Positions 54,832-63,930 of a DNA stretch of 64,000 nucleotides are shown here, piece by piece (positions within the stretch are counted from its first letter, which is position 1; every line of letters starts with the position of its first letter). Below the pieces are notes generated by a model. The model worked only from the letters and a program-made list of their open reading frames with translations, searched no databases and was not told where the DNA came from. The stretch covers positions 62,001 through 126,000 of the forward strand of contig JAZDFB010000014.1 of NCBI GenBank assembly GCA_043808305.1, read 5' to 3'. This DNA is from JBBAAP01 sp043808305. GTDB lineage: Bacteria; Planctomycetota; MHYJ01; JACQXL01. A program made the position numbers and the translations under genes.

Positions 54832-55287
54832 ATGAGAATATTAACACATCCGAACCCGGTTTTGAAGCGCAAAGCCCAGCCGGTCAAGGAAATAAATAAG
54901 AGATTATCTAAATTAGTCCGGGAGATGTTCGAGACGATGTATAAAGCCAACGGCGTCGGGCTGGCCGGCCCGCAGGTTGATTTTCCCTTTGCCGTAGCCG
55001 TGATTAACCTGACCCGGAAGCCGGCCGACGAAATAGTCCTGATAAACCCCAGGATTACCAAGGCATCAGGCGCGCTCATCTGCGACGAAGGCTGCCTGAG
55101 CCTGCCCCAATTCACCGCCAAAATAAAGCGCAGTAAAAAAGTTGTTTGCGAAGCGCATGATCTGGCCGGTAAAAAGGTTACCATCGAGGCCGAAGATGTC
55201 TTGGCCCGGGCTATCCAGCATGAGCTGGACCATCTTAACGGCATACTGCTTCTGGACCGACTGGAAAAAAGTGAGACTGCTAAATAA
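54832..55287 (+). CDS. def: Peptide deformylase
   Basis: A 151-residue enzyme with all three metal motifs: GVGLAGPQ (41-48), EGCLSLP (86-92, Cys88 ligand), and HELDH (130-134; His130, Glu131, His134). It removes the formyl group from new N-terminal methionines. ATG 54832 follows AAGGAA and gives the usual N-terminus RILTHPNPVLKRKA. An upstream extension of the frame crosses a repeat hairpin and is not used. ribF overlaps its end by 17 bases. Confidence 0.95.
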   Translation: MRILTHPNPVLKRKAQPVKEINKRLSKLVREMFETMYKANGVGLAGPQVDFPFAVAVINLTRKPADEIVLINPRITKASGALICDEGCLSLPQFTAKIKRSKKVVCEAHDLAGKKVTIEAEDVLARAIQHELDHLNGILLLDRLEKSETAK

Positions 55288-56179
55288 CTTAAACGAATGT
55301 TCCAGGATAAAATCCCCGGTCATCATCTGGGGCGTATTTGACGGCGTTCACCTCGGGCACCGCGCCATCATCAACACACTGGTCTCATGGGCCCGGAAAA
55401 TCGGCCGCCCCTCGCTGGTTATTACTTTCAACGAACACCCCAAGCGGGTGTTGTCGGCATCGAGCGAGCCGCTTTATATCACATCCATTGCGCATCGGTT
55501 ACTCCTGTTGGAGAAACTCGGGATAGATTTCTGCCTGTTCCTGCCCTTCACTCCCGAGTTCAGCCGGATGCCCGCGGAAGAATTTATCAATAAAATACTG
55601 CTCGGGAAAATACGCCCGTCTGGAATTGTCTTGGCTCGCAACACAGTTTTCGGGCGCAATAAGCAGGGAAACATAGAATTGCTCCGCCGGCTCGCGCCGA
55701 ATATCCCGCTCCGGGTAGCGCCTCAGAAATTATATCATAATCGTGTCATCAGCAGCACCCTGATACGCCAGGCCATAAACGCTAACCGGATTAAAGACGC
55801 CCAGGCAATGCTCGGCCGCAAAGTCAGCATCCTCGGAACCGTTGTCAGGGGCGACCGGCGCGGGCGGGAATTAGGATTCCCTACCGCCAACCTTAACCCG
55901 CATAACGAAATCCTGCCGCCGGCCGGCGTTTATATCGGGCGGGCAAAACTGCCCGGAGGTGTTTCTTATAAAGCGCTTATCAATATCGGCTCGCGACCGA
56001 CTTTTTACCGCGCCCAAAACACCGTCATCGAGGCCCATCTCCTTAATTATCACGGTTTGCTCTATGGCAAAGAAATAGAAGTAGATATTATCCGCTACCT
56101 GCGAGCGGAGGAAAAATTCCCTTCCCCCGCCGCCCTTATCCGCCAGATTAATGCCGATATCAAACAAGCCAATAAATAA
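55271..56179 (+). CDS. ribF: Bifunctional riboflavin kinase / FAD synthetase
   Basis: A 302-residue protein. GTG 55271, inside the end of def, is preferred because homologues begin shortly before IIWGVFDGVHLGHR. The N-terminal adenylyltransferase domain has that motif, SLVITFNEHPKRVL and the loop NTVFGRNKQGN, then SSTLIRQAI. The C-terminal kinase domain has RGRELGFPTANL, GVYIGRA and NIGSRPTF. It makes FMN and FAD for flavoproteins such as the ETF. The 17-base overlap implies translational coupling with def. Confidence 0.93.
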   Translation: MRLLNNLNECSRIKSPVIIWGVFDGVHLGHRAIINTLVSWARKIGRPSLVITFNEHPKRVLSASSEPLYITSIAHRLLLLEKLGIDFCLFLPFTPEFSRMPAEEFINKILLGKIRPSGIVLARNTVFGRNKQGNIELLRRLAPNIPLRVAPQKLYHNRVISSTLIRQAINANRIKDAQAMLGRKVSILGTVVRGDRRGRELGFPTANLNPHNEILPPAGVYIGRAKLPGGVSYKALINIGSRPTFYRAQNTVIEAHLLNYHGLLYGKEIEVDIIRYLRAEEKFPSPAALIRQINADIKQANK

Positions 56180-56270
56180 TCCGCCTTCAAAACCGGTCAT
56201 TTCTATATAACATGATGTTTTTCGTGAACTTTCTGCCGTTTGATGTTACTAACTATTAACAAAAGTATCT

Positions 56271-56816
56271 ATGAACGAAAAAGAGCTGGTCAGCCGCCTC
56301 CGGGCAAAGGAAGAGCAGGCCTTTGAAGAACTGGTGCAGTCCTATGGGCCGCGCCTGCTCCGGGGCGCGCGATTGCTGACCGGACAGTCGCAATTGGCCG
56401 AAGTGCTGGTCAGCGACGCCTTTGCCGAGGCCTTTTTCGCGCTACCCCGTTACCGGGCTGAGGCACCCCTCTTTAACTGGCTCTACGGCATAATGCTTAA
56501 CCAATTCCGTTATCATTGCCGCAAGCATAAACATTTTATTAACCTGGAAAGTGTGGCTGACTCGCTGGAAGCAAAAGAAACGCCTGTTGATGATTCGGAT
56601 ATGCTGAAACGCCTGCCCGATTGCATCGGCAAACTTTCTCCGGAACACAGCAGCGTGATTGTCCTCAAATACCTGGAAGGGAAAACGACGGAAGAAATAG
56701 CGGATATCCTGGCTATCCCGTCCGGCACGGTCAAAAGCCGGGTGCATAACGCCCTGGAATTCCTGAGAAAAACGATGAATCAAATGAACCTTTTGCCGAA
56801 CAGCGCTACAGACTAA
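56271..56816 (+). CDS. ECF-type RNA polymerase sigma factor
   Basis: A 181-residue protein. Region 2 is residues 10-80: EEQAFEELVQSYGPRLLRGA, then DAFAEAFFALPRY and PLFNWLYGIMLNQFR. Region 4 is about 115-168: LSPEHSSVIVLKYLEGKTTEEIA, quoted here as SPEHSSVIVLKYLEGKTTEE, with helix-turn-helix IPSGTVKSRVHNALEFLR. The family usually answers envelope or stress signals through a cognate anti-sigma factor, and the next gene encodes a single-pass membrane protein that fits that role. No ribosome site is obvious before ATG 56271. Confidence 0.9.
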   Translation: MNEKELVSRLRAKEEQAFEELVQSYGPRLLRGARLLTGQSQLAEVLVSDAFAEAFFALPRYRAEAPLFNWLYGIMLNQFRYHCRKHKHFINLESVADSLEAKETPVDDSDMLKRLPDCIGKLSPEHSSVIVLKYLEGKTTEEIADILAIPSGTVKSRVHNALEFLRKTMNQMNLLPNSATD

Positions 56817-56830
56817 CAGAAAGGGGAGAT

Positions 56831-57382
56831 ATGGAACACAAACCAACAGATGAATTAGAACAGCTGGGCGAGCAACTCCGTTCCAAACTGTTCGGATACC
56901 CGGTTCTGGAATCGCTGCCGGCCGGTTTTATGGAAGGCGTCCGCCAGAAGATACGAATCAGGCAAAGGCAAAGACTGCATCGCTGGGCTGTGTTGGCCAG
57001 CGCGGCCGTCATTCTGCTCGGTATCGGCTTGAGCCGGCATCTGATGGTAAAGAACGCGCCTGAGGCCATTCCGCCCCAGCCTCAAGCACAGATAAACGAA
57101 TTTGATGCAAATCTGGCACGTATGTCTGTGCCGCCGGATACCGACGGCAAAATCAAAGTATTCAGCCAGATCATCGGAGCGCAAAACTTCACCCTTTCGT
57201 TTAACCGAACCAAGGATGAACTGACTTTTGTGGCCTCGGACAAGCCGGCAAAACTTATCGATAAAAATAATCACTGGGAAGCGAAGCTCCAAAAAGTGCT
57301 TGATAAATGTTTCCTGGATGCCAAAGAACTTACCTGCATAGTGGTTGATGGTCGAGGCAAGAACTGGAGCATCCTGGAATAA
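56831..57382 (+). CDS. Single-pass membrane protein, probable anti-sigma factor
   Basis: A 183-residue protein. A polar N-terminal part (about 55 residues, no zinc His/Cys motif) is followed by one transmembrane helix, WAVLASAAVILLGIGLSRHL, and an outside domain of about 105 residues. Position directly after an ECF sigma gene (14 bases) supports an anti-sigma role; the sequence itself has no recognised ZAS or similar domain. GAAAGGGGAG stands before the ATG. The external domain has the pattern GKIKVFSQIIGAQNF and may bind a ligand. Confidence 0.6.
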   Translation: MEHKPTDELEQLGEQLRSKLFGYPVLESLPAGFMEGVRQKIRIRQRQRLHRWAVLASAAVILLGIGLSRHLMVKNAPEAIPPQPQAQINEFDANLARMSVPPDTDGKIKVFSQIIGAQNFTLSFNRTKDELTFVASDKPAKLIDKNNHWEAKLQKVLDKCFLDAKELTCIVVDGRGKNWSILE

Positions 57383-57439
57383 ACTATGTTTGATTGTCCG
57401 TAATTGTACGGGTGGTCTAAAGAAAGAAGGAGGTGTGGT

Positions 57440-58543
57440 ATGAGGAGGATATTGACGATAACGATGGCGATGCTTGGGATAATGGCTTTTTACCCGGCTG
57501 CCACACAGGCAGATCGGGTAGTGGATGAGTATCGGAGTGGTCTCCAAGGCCAGAAAATAAATCTGGAACAGCAAAAGACGGTTTTGACGGCAGATATAAA
57601 GAAAATGGAATCGGCATTATCACAGTGCAAGGATGAACAAGAACGGTTGGCTTCGGAGAAGATTCTTCTTGACCTAAAAAGCAAGCTGAAACAGACCGAG
57701 GATGACCTGGCTTTTATCAACCGGGAGATGAAGGATTTAGAGACCTTTGCAATACTGAAGGATAAAACCATGTCAGTTATCAAAGAATGGCTGGAAAAAA
57801 GGGATGCCTCCGCCTTCAAGGATGTTGAGCAAGAATGCGAAAGGCTTAATCTCAAATCATCATTCGAAACGATAAATGATAAAAGCATAACAATATTTAT
57901 TGATGGGAATACGGAATTGAAATTGGCTCGTTTGTTCAAATTTGTTTATTGGTCGCCTTTTGCGGAGAAGGGGACTTATGAGTTCAAGAACGAGCCGCTA
58001 AGCGACGTCATCACTAAGTTGATGCCGGACGGAGTGGATTTCATTATTCCCGAGCAATCTGACTTGCAGAAAAAAACAGTTACGGCCCGGTTTAAGAATA
58101 CCTTCAGGTTGCGCGCCTTGCAGCAAATTATGGACTCTTTTTTGTTAATCTACTCGATAAACCACTCGACTCTTCGGGGTAATGATAATTATGATTATAA
58201 TCGCCTTCTACAAACTTTAACTATCCCGAACTTTGCAGATAGAGAAGACAAAAACTATTCTCTAAACGTTGGAGGTGTTCGAGGGCTCGCCGACACAATG
58301 CTTGATGAGAATTTAACTGCCAAACTAATTAATGAATACCAGAAATCCTTGCCACAGAAACCGCCGGGATTATTAGAAGCGCACGATGAATTTTTGTGTT
58401 ATACGGTAGTTTATCAATACCTGATAGATAATAAAGACCGGTTAAATGAAATATATGCTAATCTAATAATCAATACACTGCGGGCCCAATTCCCCTCCAA
58501 CCCGGTTTTCAGTATTCAAATTCCGGTTACTGCGAAGAAGTAG
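57440..58543 (+). CDS. Secreted coiled-coil protein with a secretin-like STN region
   Basis: A 367-residue protein. ATG 57440 follows AAGGAGG and starts a signal peptide (MRRILTITMAMLGIMAF, cleavage probably after TQA). Residues 28-110 are a long coiled coil (ADIKKMESALSQCKDEQERL). The middle has a strand pattern like secretin/TonB short N-terminal domains (YEFKNEPLSDVITKLMPDGV; QKKTVTARFKNTFRLRALQQ). No pore domain follows. It is the last gene of the sigma, anti-sigma run and may be a target of that system. A strong terminator lies just downstream. Confidence 0.6.
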   Translation: MRRILTITMAMLGIMAFYPAATQADRVVDEYRSGLQGQKINLEQQKTVLTADIKKMESALSQCKDEQERLASEKILLDLKSKLKQTEDDLAFINREMKDLETFAILKDKTMSVIKEWLEKRDASAFKDVEQECERLNLKSSFETINDKSITIFIDGNTELKLARLFKFVYWSPFAEKGTYEFKNEPLSDVITKLMPDGVDFIIPEQSDLQKKTVTARFKNTFRLRALQQIMDSFLLIYSINHSTLRGNDNYDYNRLLQTLTIPNFADREDKNYSLNVGGVRGLADTMLDENLTAKLINEYQKSLPQKPPGLLEAHDEFLCYTVVYQYLIDNKDRLNEIYANLIINTLRAQFPSNPVFSIQIPVTAKK

Positions 58544-58559
58544 GCGTATCTGAAGCGTG

Positions 58560-58593
58560 TCCGGGGGCGGCTTAGCGCCGCCCCCGGCGCCTT
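58560..58593 (+). terminator. Strong rho-independent-type hairpin
   Basis: CCGGGGGCGGC, loop TTAG, a CGCCGCCCCCGG arm, then CGCCTTATTT. About eleven paired G/C bases. It ends the sigma/anti-sigma/secreted operon. Confidence 0.75.
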
Positions 58594-58691
58594 ATTTCAC
58601 GTGGCGGCGCATGGATTTAAGTTAAAATATCCCATTAGTTTTTATTTTGGAATACGCTGCAAAAAATATTTTCATAAAATCTGTTTTTTTC

Positions 58692-58719
58692 TTGACACCA
58701 CCATTAATAGGGCTATACT
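58692..58719 (+). promoter_or_regulatory. nrdJ promoter, sigma-70 type
   Basis: TTGACA (58692-58697), 16 nt, TATACT (58714-58719). Confidence 0.65.
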
Positions 58720-58937
58720 TGCCCCGCGTTACCACCTGTAGTGTTACAAGGAGTTTTGATTAAACAATTAATTTGTTGATTCCGGGATACAGCGGTCACG
58801 AATAATGCTATTATTATCCCTTGCTCCGGTGCAGGGGAACAGATTTCAGTTTCGTTTATATCGGATTTGAAATATGTAACCTGATAATAGCGGATTCATG
58901 CCCTCGGTACCTCCGTTACTTCAAAAGGAGAGGGTTT

Positions 58938-61355
58938 ATGGCTACCGCACATCGTCCTGTCATTGTTCAAAACAACGAAGATATGCACGCATCCGCCAAT
59001 CTTGCATTCGACTTTGCCAACGAAGATATTTTGAACATAACTCCAAAGTTCTCACCCAACGCGCTGACCGTGCTTTACCGGCGCTACCTGATGAAAGATG
59101 CCGAAGGCAAGACCTGCGAGAATCCCGAAGGCATGCTTAAGCGGGTAGCCAAGAACATCTCCGCGGTTGAGAAAAACTTCAATCCCAACGCCGACCTGAA
59201 GAAATGGGAGAATACCTTTTACGACATTATGGCCCGCCTCTGGTTCATGCCCAATTCCCCGACCCTGATGAATGCCGGCCGAGAGTTGCAGCAGCTTTCC
59301 GCCTGCTTTGTTCTGCCGGTTGGTGATTCTATAGACAGCATCTTTGAAGTAGTCAAGAATGCCGCGCTCATCCATAAGAGCGGCGGCGGTACGGGATTCT
59401 CTTTTTCCAATATCCGACCCAAGAACGACATAGTCAGCACCTCTCACGGATTATCTTCCGGCCCGATTTCGTTCATGAAGGTATTCAACGAAGCGACCGA
59501 GGCCATCAACCAAGGCGGATTCCGGCGCGGCGCTAATATGGCCATACTTAATTACAACCACCCGGACATCCTTGAGTTTGTTACCTGCAAGCAGGATGAA
59601 AAACAATTGAATAATTTCAACATCTCGGTCGGCATCACCGAAGAATTCATGAAGATGGCCGAGAACGATGAAGAATACGACCTGATCAGCCCGCGTAACA
59701 AGAAACCGGTTTCCAAGGTTAAAGCCCGTAAGGTTTTCAACTTGGTAACCGAAAAGGCCTGGCAGTCCGGTGAACCGGGCATTGTTTTTATGGATCGTCT
59801 CAATAAGTTCAACCCCACGCCTAACGCGGGAATAATTGAGTCGACCAACCCCTGCGGTGAGCAGCCGCTGCTGCCTTATGAGTCCTGCAATCTGGGCTCG
59901 ATTAACCTGTCCCAGATGGTTATCGACCATCCGACCAAGCCGTTGGTTGACTGGACGCGCATCAAGAAGGTGACCCACCTGGCCACCAGGTTCCTGGATA
60001 ACGTTATCGAAGCCAATAAGTATCCGCTTCCGATGATAGAAAAGATGACCAAATCTAACCGCAAGATAGGCCTGGGCATCATGGGCTGGGCCGACATGCT
60101 TATACAGTTGAAAATACCTTATAACTCAGAAGAGGCGCTGACCTTGGCTGAGGAAGTAATGAAGTTCATTGACACCGAATCCAAGACCGCTTCGCGCCAG
60201 CTGGCTGTCGAGCGCGGTGCTTTCCCCAATTTCCGGGGCAGTGTCTATGATAAGCGGTCCGAGCCGCCTCTCCGCAATGCCACCACCACAACCATCGCAC
60301 CCACTGGTACTATTAGTATCATCGCCGGCGCGTCTTCCGGCATCGAGCCGCTTTATGCCGTCTGCTACACCCGCAATGTTATGGACGGCACAAAAATGCT
60401 TGAAGCTCACCCGATGTTCGAAGCCAGCGCCAAAAAACAGGGTTTCTATTCCGAGACGCTTATGAAAAAAATCGCCTCATCCAACAGCGTCCAGAACATA
60501 GAAGAAATTCCACGCGACCTGCGCGATATATTCATCACCGCTCATGATGTCACCCCCGAGTGGCATATCCGTATGCAGGCGGCATTCCAGAAATACACCG
60601 ACAACGCCGTTTCCAAGACTGTTAACTTCCGCCACGAAGCTACCAAGGAGCAGGTGTCCGAAGTCTACTTCCTGGCCTACAAGCTGGGTTGTAAAGGAGT
60701 TACCGTCTATCGCGACGGCTCACGCGGCCAGCAAGTTCTGAGCACCTCGCCCGAGAATCCTGAAACCGAAGAAACAGCTTCAGAGATTAAAGGTCCGTTC
60801 TCCGCGCCGCCCCGACCCCGGGCCGAAATTATCTTCGGCTCTACCCGTAAGGTCAAGACTGGCTGCGGTAATCTTTACGTGACTATCAACTACGACGAAA
60901 ACGGCCGGCCCTTTGAGCTGTTCAGCGCCATGGGTAAGGCTGGTGGCTGCGCCGCATCACAAACCGAAGGCCTCTCGCGCCTGGTTTCGTTCTCCCTGCG
61001 TTCCGGTGCTGATATCAAGGAAGTCGTCAAACAACTTAAAGGTATATCCTGCCATTCGACCTCATGGGGTAAGGGTGGTAAAATACTCTCCTGCGCCGAC
61101 GCCATCTCCAAAGCCCTTGAAGAATCAGCCAATAATGGTTGTAACGGGCCAATCGTGGTAACCGCGGCTCCGGTCAAACCTGAATCCCGCCCGACAGGCA
61201 CTGCTTCAGTTAAGCCCCAGACAAACGGCACCGGCAGGCGGCTGAACAAATTTGAGTGCTTAAAGAAAGGCGCCTGCCCGGACTGTGGTGGTATTCTTTC
61301 TTACGAAGAAGGCTGTATGGTCTGCCACGACTGCGGCTATTCCGAGTGCGGTTAG
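58938..61355 (+). CDS. nrdJ: Adenosylcobalamin-dependent ribonucleotide reductase (class II)
   Basis: An 805-residue enzyme, oxygen-independent, that makes deoxyribonucleotides. ATG 58938 follows AAAGGAG; an in-frame upstream start is not used. Features are MPNSPTLMNAG, the redox Cys123 in LSACFVLPVGDSIDSIFEV, HKSGGGTGFSFSNIRP, FRRGANMAILNYNHPDI, then the radical region STNPCGEQPLLPYESCNLGS, and TIAPTGTISIIAGASSGIEP. The C-terminus carries a four-Cys zinc ribbon (CPDCGG...CHDCGY). The TAG stop belongs to a GCAGT hairpin element. It needs AdoCbl; no cobalamin gene is nearby. Confidence 0.96.
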   Translation: MATAHRPVIVQNNEDMHASANLAFDFANEDILNITPKFSPNALTVLYRRYLMKDAEGKTCENPEGMLKRVAKNISAVEKNFNPNADLKKWENTFYDIMARLWFMPNSPTLMNAGRELQQLSACFVLPVGDSIDSIFEVVKNAALIHKSGGGTGFSFSNIRPKNDIVSTSHGLSSGPISFMKVFNEATEAINQGGFRRGANMAILNYNHPDILEFVTCKQDEKQLNNFNISVGITEEFMKMAENDEEYDLISPRNKKPVSKVKARKVFNLVTEKAWQSGEPGIVFMDRLNKFNPTPNAGIIESTNPCGEQPLLPYESCNLGSINLSQMVIDHPTKPLVDWTRIKKVTHLATRFLDNVIEANKYPLPMIEKMTKSNRKIGLGIMGWADMLIQLKIPYNSEEALTLAEEVMKFIDTESKTASRQLAVERGAFPNFRGSVYDKRSEPPLRNATTTTIAPTGTISIIAGASSGIEPLYAVCYTRNVMDGTKMLEAHPMFEASAKKQGFYSETLMKKIASSNSVQNIEEIPRDLRDIFITAHDVTPEWHIRMQAAFQKYTDNAVSKTVNFRHEATKEQVSEVYFLAYKLGCKGVTVYRDGSRGQQVLSTSPENPETEETASEIKGPFSAPPRPRAEIIFGSTRKVKTGCGNLYVTINYDENGRPFELFSAMGKAGGCAASQTEGLSRLVSFSLRSGADIKEVVKQLKGISCHSTSWGKGGKILSCADAISKALEESANNGCNGPIVVTAAPVKPESRPTGTASVKPQTNGTGRRLNKFECLKKGACPDCGGILSYEEGCMVCHDCGYSECG

Positions 61356-61394
61356 CGCCAGTTCGAGCTTGGCGAGTTACTGGCGCGTTATCCC
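61352..61394. repeat. GCAGT hairpin family copy containing the nrdJ stop codon
   Basis: GTTAGCGCCAGT, loop TCGAGCTTGGCGAGTT, ACTGGCGCGTTATCCCC. Relative to copies at 45435 and 54761, both stem arms have changed together (GTGGCAGT to GCGCCAGT). Confidence 0.8.
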
Positions 61395-61474
61395 CGAGCG
61401 ATAGCGAGTGGGATTAGCGTTTTATCGCAGAGAACGCAAAGAGAATAAAAACAAATTCTTAATGTCGTTCTTGC

Positions 61475-61502
61475 CCCGTTAGAAACGAGGTTTCTAACGG
61501 GT
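61475..61502. repeat. Perfect hairpin before the unknown gene
   Basis: CCCGTTAGAAAC, loop GAG, GTTTCTAACGGG: 12 perfect pairs, about 40 bases before ATG 61544. Confidence 0.75.
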
Positions 61503-61543
61503 GAGTGAGCTTTGCAGTGAATAAATAGATTAAGGAGTTTTAT

Positions 61544-62773
61544 ATGTTATTATCCTACCTGAACAAAGCTGAGATGAAAGCGATTGACGATCTTAAATTA
61601 TTCCACGGCGGCGCTAAAGCCATAGATAAAGTTATTGAAGAAAAGCGCCGTTACGAATACCGCAAGAAAATGGCTGGACGAAAAGGGTTCGGCCAGGTTT
61701 TATCCGACGCCGAGCAACTGGTCACCCGTTTCCCCAAGGCCTCGCAATACATCAAAGAAAATAATATCAAAGCCTCCAAAAAAGGCACCGCCACCACGCA
61801 GGTCTCGGCCTGGCAGGGCTATAAGGTAACATTCGAAGCCATGAAACGGTTGGCCGAGAGGAAAGACATCCTCCTGCCGCTGGAAATGATTTCAGTCATG
61901 CCCCTGAACGACGACTACGTCTACGGCGGCGACCTGACGACGACACTGGCTATGTGTGAAAACATCATGGGTGGTCATTTCTGCGCTTCGTCTTTTCTGA
62001 GCACTCCCATTAGTTCAAGGCACTTTGACAATATCCATAAGGCCACCGGGGTCAAAATAGACACCGCTGACGCCGGCAACGGACTTAGGGTTCCGGTCAT
62101 CAACAACATGGGTACCGTTTTCGGCAACATCTGCGGCGTCGAGGTCGGCAACGACAACCATTTGGTATATCTCGATAGCATCACCCGGACCGGGTTAGAA
62201 ACAGGCGCGTCGTTCTTCCTTAATCCCAGCTGGTCTACCATCGTAGCTGCCTGCTACTACGCCCGCGACATCAAGAATTTTACCTTCAAAGTCTCGATGT
62301 TTCTATCCGCCCAGAATCTCATCCAGTTCCGGATGTTGCTTAACATTATTACCGCCTATCTCCGCAAAAACAAGACCAGCCCGATCCGGGAAATCAACAT
62401 CGGCAACGCCGTCAGCCCGGAAAAGTTTATTGAATGCCACAAAATATTGAAATACACCGGCATCAAGGATTTATCCCTGACCGCCCATATCCGGATAAAC
62501 ACCGACCTGGGCCGGCCCGATTTCAACTGGTTCAATAACGCCGTTAAGGTTCTGGACAGCGGTCACGATATGACCATCAAGTACGAATCCGACGGTGAAT
62601 GCATGCCGGACGATACCGTTGCTACCTACTTCCTGCCCCGAGCCGAACGTGAAGCCAAGGCTGGTATTTTAGGCGATGTTCTGGCCCGCAAGGTTATCCG
62701 CTGTGATAAGGATGCCAAGGCGATAATGAAACTCGGCCATCCAGCCCGTTTCGCCGCTCTATCCGAAGGCTAA
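61544..62773 (+). CDS. Conserved-looking protein of unknown function downstream of nrdJ
   Basis: A 409-residue soluble protein that I cannot place. Pieces that look constrained are TATTQVSAWQGYKVTFEAMK, LNDDYVYGGDLTTTLAMCEN, MGGHFCASSFLS, DNDNHLVYLDSITRTGLETG (as NDNHLVYLDSITRTGLETG) and NTDLGRPDFNWFNNAVKVL. Alternating strand and helix suggest an alpha/beta or barrel enzyme. No P-loop, Rossmann, zinc or B12-binding motif was found. ATG follows AAGGAG. It is 188 bases after nrdJ on the same strand and separated from it by two hairpins, so co-transcription is uncertain. Confidence 0.7.
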   Translation: MLLSYLNKAEMKAIDDLKLFHGGAKAIDKVIEEKRRYEYRKKMAGRKGFGQVLSDAEQLVTRFPKASQYIKENNIKASKKGTATTQVSAWQGYKVTFEAMKRLAERKDILLPLEMISVMPLNDDYVYGGDLTTTLAMCENIMGGHFCASSFLSTPISSRHFDNIHKATGVKIDTADAGNGLRVPVINNMGTVFGNICGVEVGNDNHLVYLDSITRTGLETGASFFLNPSWSTIVAACYYARDIKNFTFKVSMFLSAQNLIQFRMLLNIITAYLRKNKTSPIREINIGNAVSPEKFIECHKILKYTGIKDLSLTAHIRINTDLGRPDFNWFNNAVKVLDSGHDMTIKYESDGECMPDDTVATYFLPRAEREAKAGILGDVLARKVIRCDKDAKAIMKLGHPARFAALSEG

Positions 62774-63078
62774 TGGGACGCAGATAAACGTAGATTATCG
62801 CAAACAAGCGAGGATTCGAGTTAATTTGTGGCTATATCCTAATCTGAAATCTGTAATTGCGCAGCATATAATTTGACATCTTCCCTATCTATGCTATCCT
62901 ACCGGCATTAACAAATTGATTAGATCTGCGCTTATCTGCGAAGATTGGCGTAGCAAATGTAAAGGCCCGTCAAGCTGCGCTTGCGGGACCTAAGACCCAG
63001 TGAGTGCCATAAGGGCGCCATGGCGTTTCGGTGCCATAACGCTGTATGTCCTAACTGGCTCTAAGAGGAGTTACAATT
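62774..63078. other. Spacer with panB promoter and degenerate inverted repeats
   Basis: No gene. CGCAGATAAACG (about 62778) and GCGCTTATCTGCG (about 62928) are inverted copies of a degenerate repeat that bracket the promoter at 62873-62900. GTGCCATAA occurs twice between 63000 and 63050. Confidence 0.55.
62873..62900 (+). promoter_or_regulatory. panB promoter, sigma-70 type
   Basis: TTGACA (62873-62878), 16 nt ending ATGC, TATCCT (62895-62900). Confidence 0.6.
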
Positions 63079-63930
63079 ATGCCACGAGAAAAAATTACCA
63101 TACCCTACCTGTATTCACTGCGTGAAAAAGGCGAGATTATTTCCTGGCTAACCTGCTACGACTATCCTTCGGCTACGTTTATGGAACAGGCCGGGATAGA
63201 GATGATTCTGGTGGGCGATTCGGCCAGCATGGTGGTGCACGGCAACGATTCGACCATGCCCATCACCATGGACATGATGATCGTCCATGCCAAAGCGGTG
63301 CGCAAAGGCGCCCCGACCGCATTCGTCATCGGCGATATGCCGTTCCTGTCATACCAGGTCAGCGCCCAGGAGGCGGTTCATAACGCCGGCCGGTTTATGA
63401 AAGAGGCCGCCTGCGACGCCATCAAGCTGGAAGGCGGCGTGCGCATCGCCGACAAGGTCCGGGCCATCGTCGACGCCGGCATTCCGGTCATCGGCCATAT
63501 CGGCTTAACCCCGCAGTCATCCTCGATGCTGGGCGGATTCAAGGCCCAGGGCAAAGACGCCCGCTCGGCCCGCCTGCTCATTGAAGACGCCAAAGCCCTG
63601 GAAAAGGCCGGTGCCTTCGGGATTCTGTTGGAATGCGTTCCCACCCGGGTTTCCGAACACATCAAAAAGAGCGTCAACTGTTTGATTTTCAGCATCGGCG
63701 CCGGCAATGTTGCCGACGGCCAGCTCCTGATAATGCACGATATCCTCGGGCTGTACCCGTGCTTCACGCCCAAGTTCGTTAAACAATACGCTAACATAGG
63801 CAATATTATGCTTGAAGCTTTTAAGAACTATGCCAGCGAGGTTAAGGCGCATAAATTCCCTGAAGACAAGCACGCCTTCAATATTTCGCCGGCCGAACTG
63901 AAAAAGCTGGAAGAAGAATTAAGTAAATAG
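63079..63930 (+). CDS. panB: 3-methyl-2-oxobutanoate hydroxymethyltransferase
   Basis: A 283-residue TIM-barrel enzyme, first step of pantothenate synthesis (ketopantoate from 3-methyl-2-oxobutanoate and methylene-tetrahydrofolate). Features are WLTCYDYPSATFMEQAGIE, ILVGDSASMVVHG with the Mg ligand Asp, PTAFVIGDMPFLSYQ, AIKLEGG, VIGHIGLTPQSSSMLGGFK and LLECVPTRVSEHI with the catalytic Glu. AGAGGAG precedes the ATG. panC is not adjacent within the window. Confidence 0.96.
   Translation: MPREKITIPYLYSLREKGEIISWLTCYDYPSATFMEQAGIEMILVGDSASMVVHGNDSTMPITMDMMIVHAKAVRKGAPTAFVIGDMPFLSYQVSAQEAVHNAGRFMKEAACDAIKLEGGVRIADKVRAIVDAGIPVIGHIGLTPQSSSMLGGFKAQGKDARSARLLIEDAKALEKAGAFGILLECVPTRVSEHIKKSVNCLIFSIGAGNVADGQLLIMHDILGLYPCFTPKFVKQYANIGNIMLEAFKNYASEVKAHKFPEDKHAFNISPAELKKLEEELSK

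Larger units (their letters stand above)
58544..58937. other. Spacer with terminator and nrdJ promoter
   Basis: No gene. It contains the terminator at 58560-58593, a consensus promoter at 58692-58719 and a leader of about 210 nt. No cobalamin riboswitch was recognised. A weak CTTGCTCCGGTGCAGGG pairing lies near 58820. Confidence 0.6.

Noticed and set aside
58720..58937. Cobalamin riboswitch before nrdJ
   Set aside because: The leader lacks a recognisable B12 box and the expected long paired elements.
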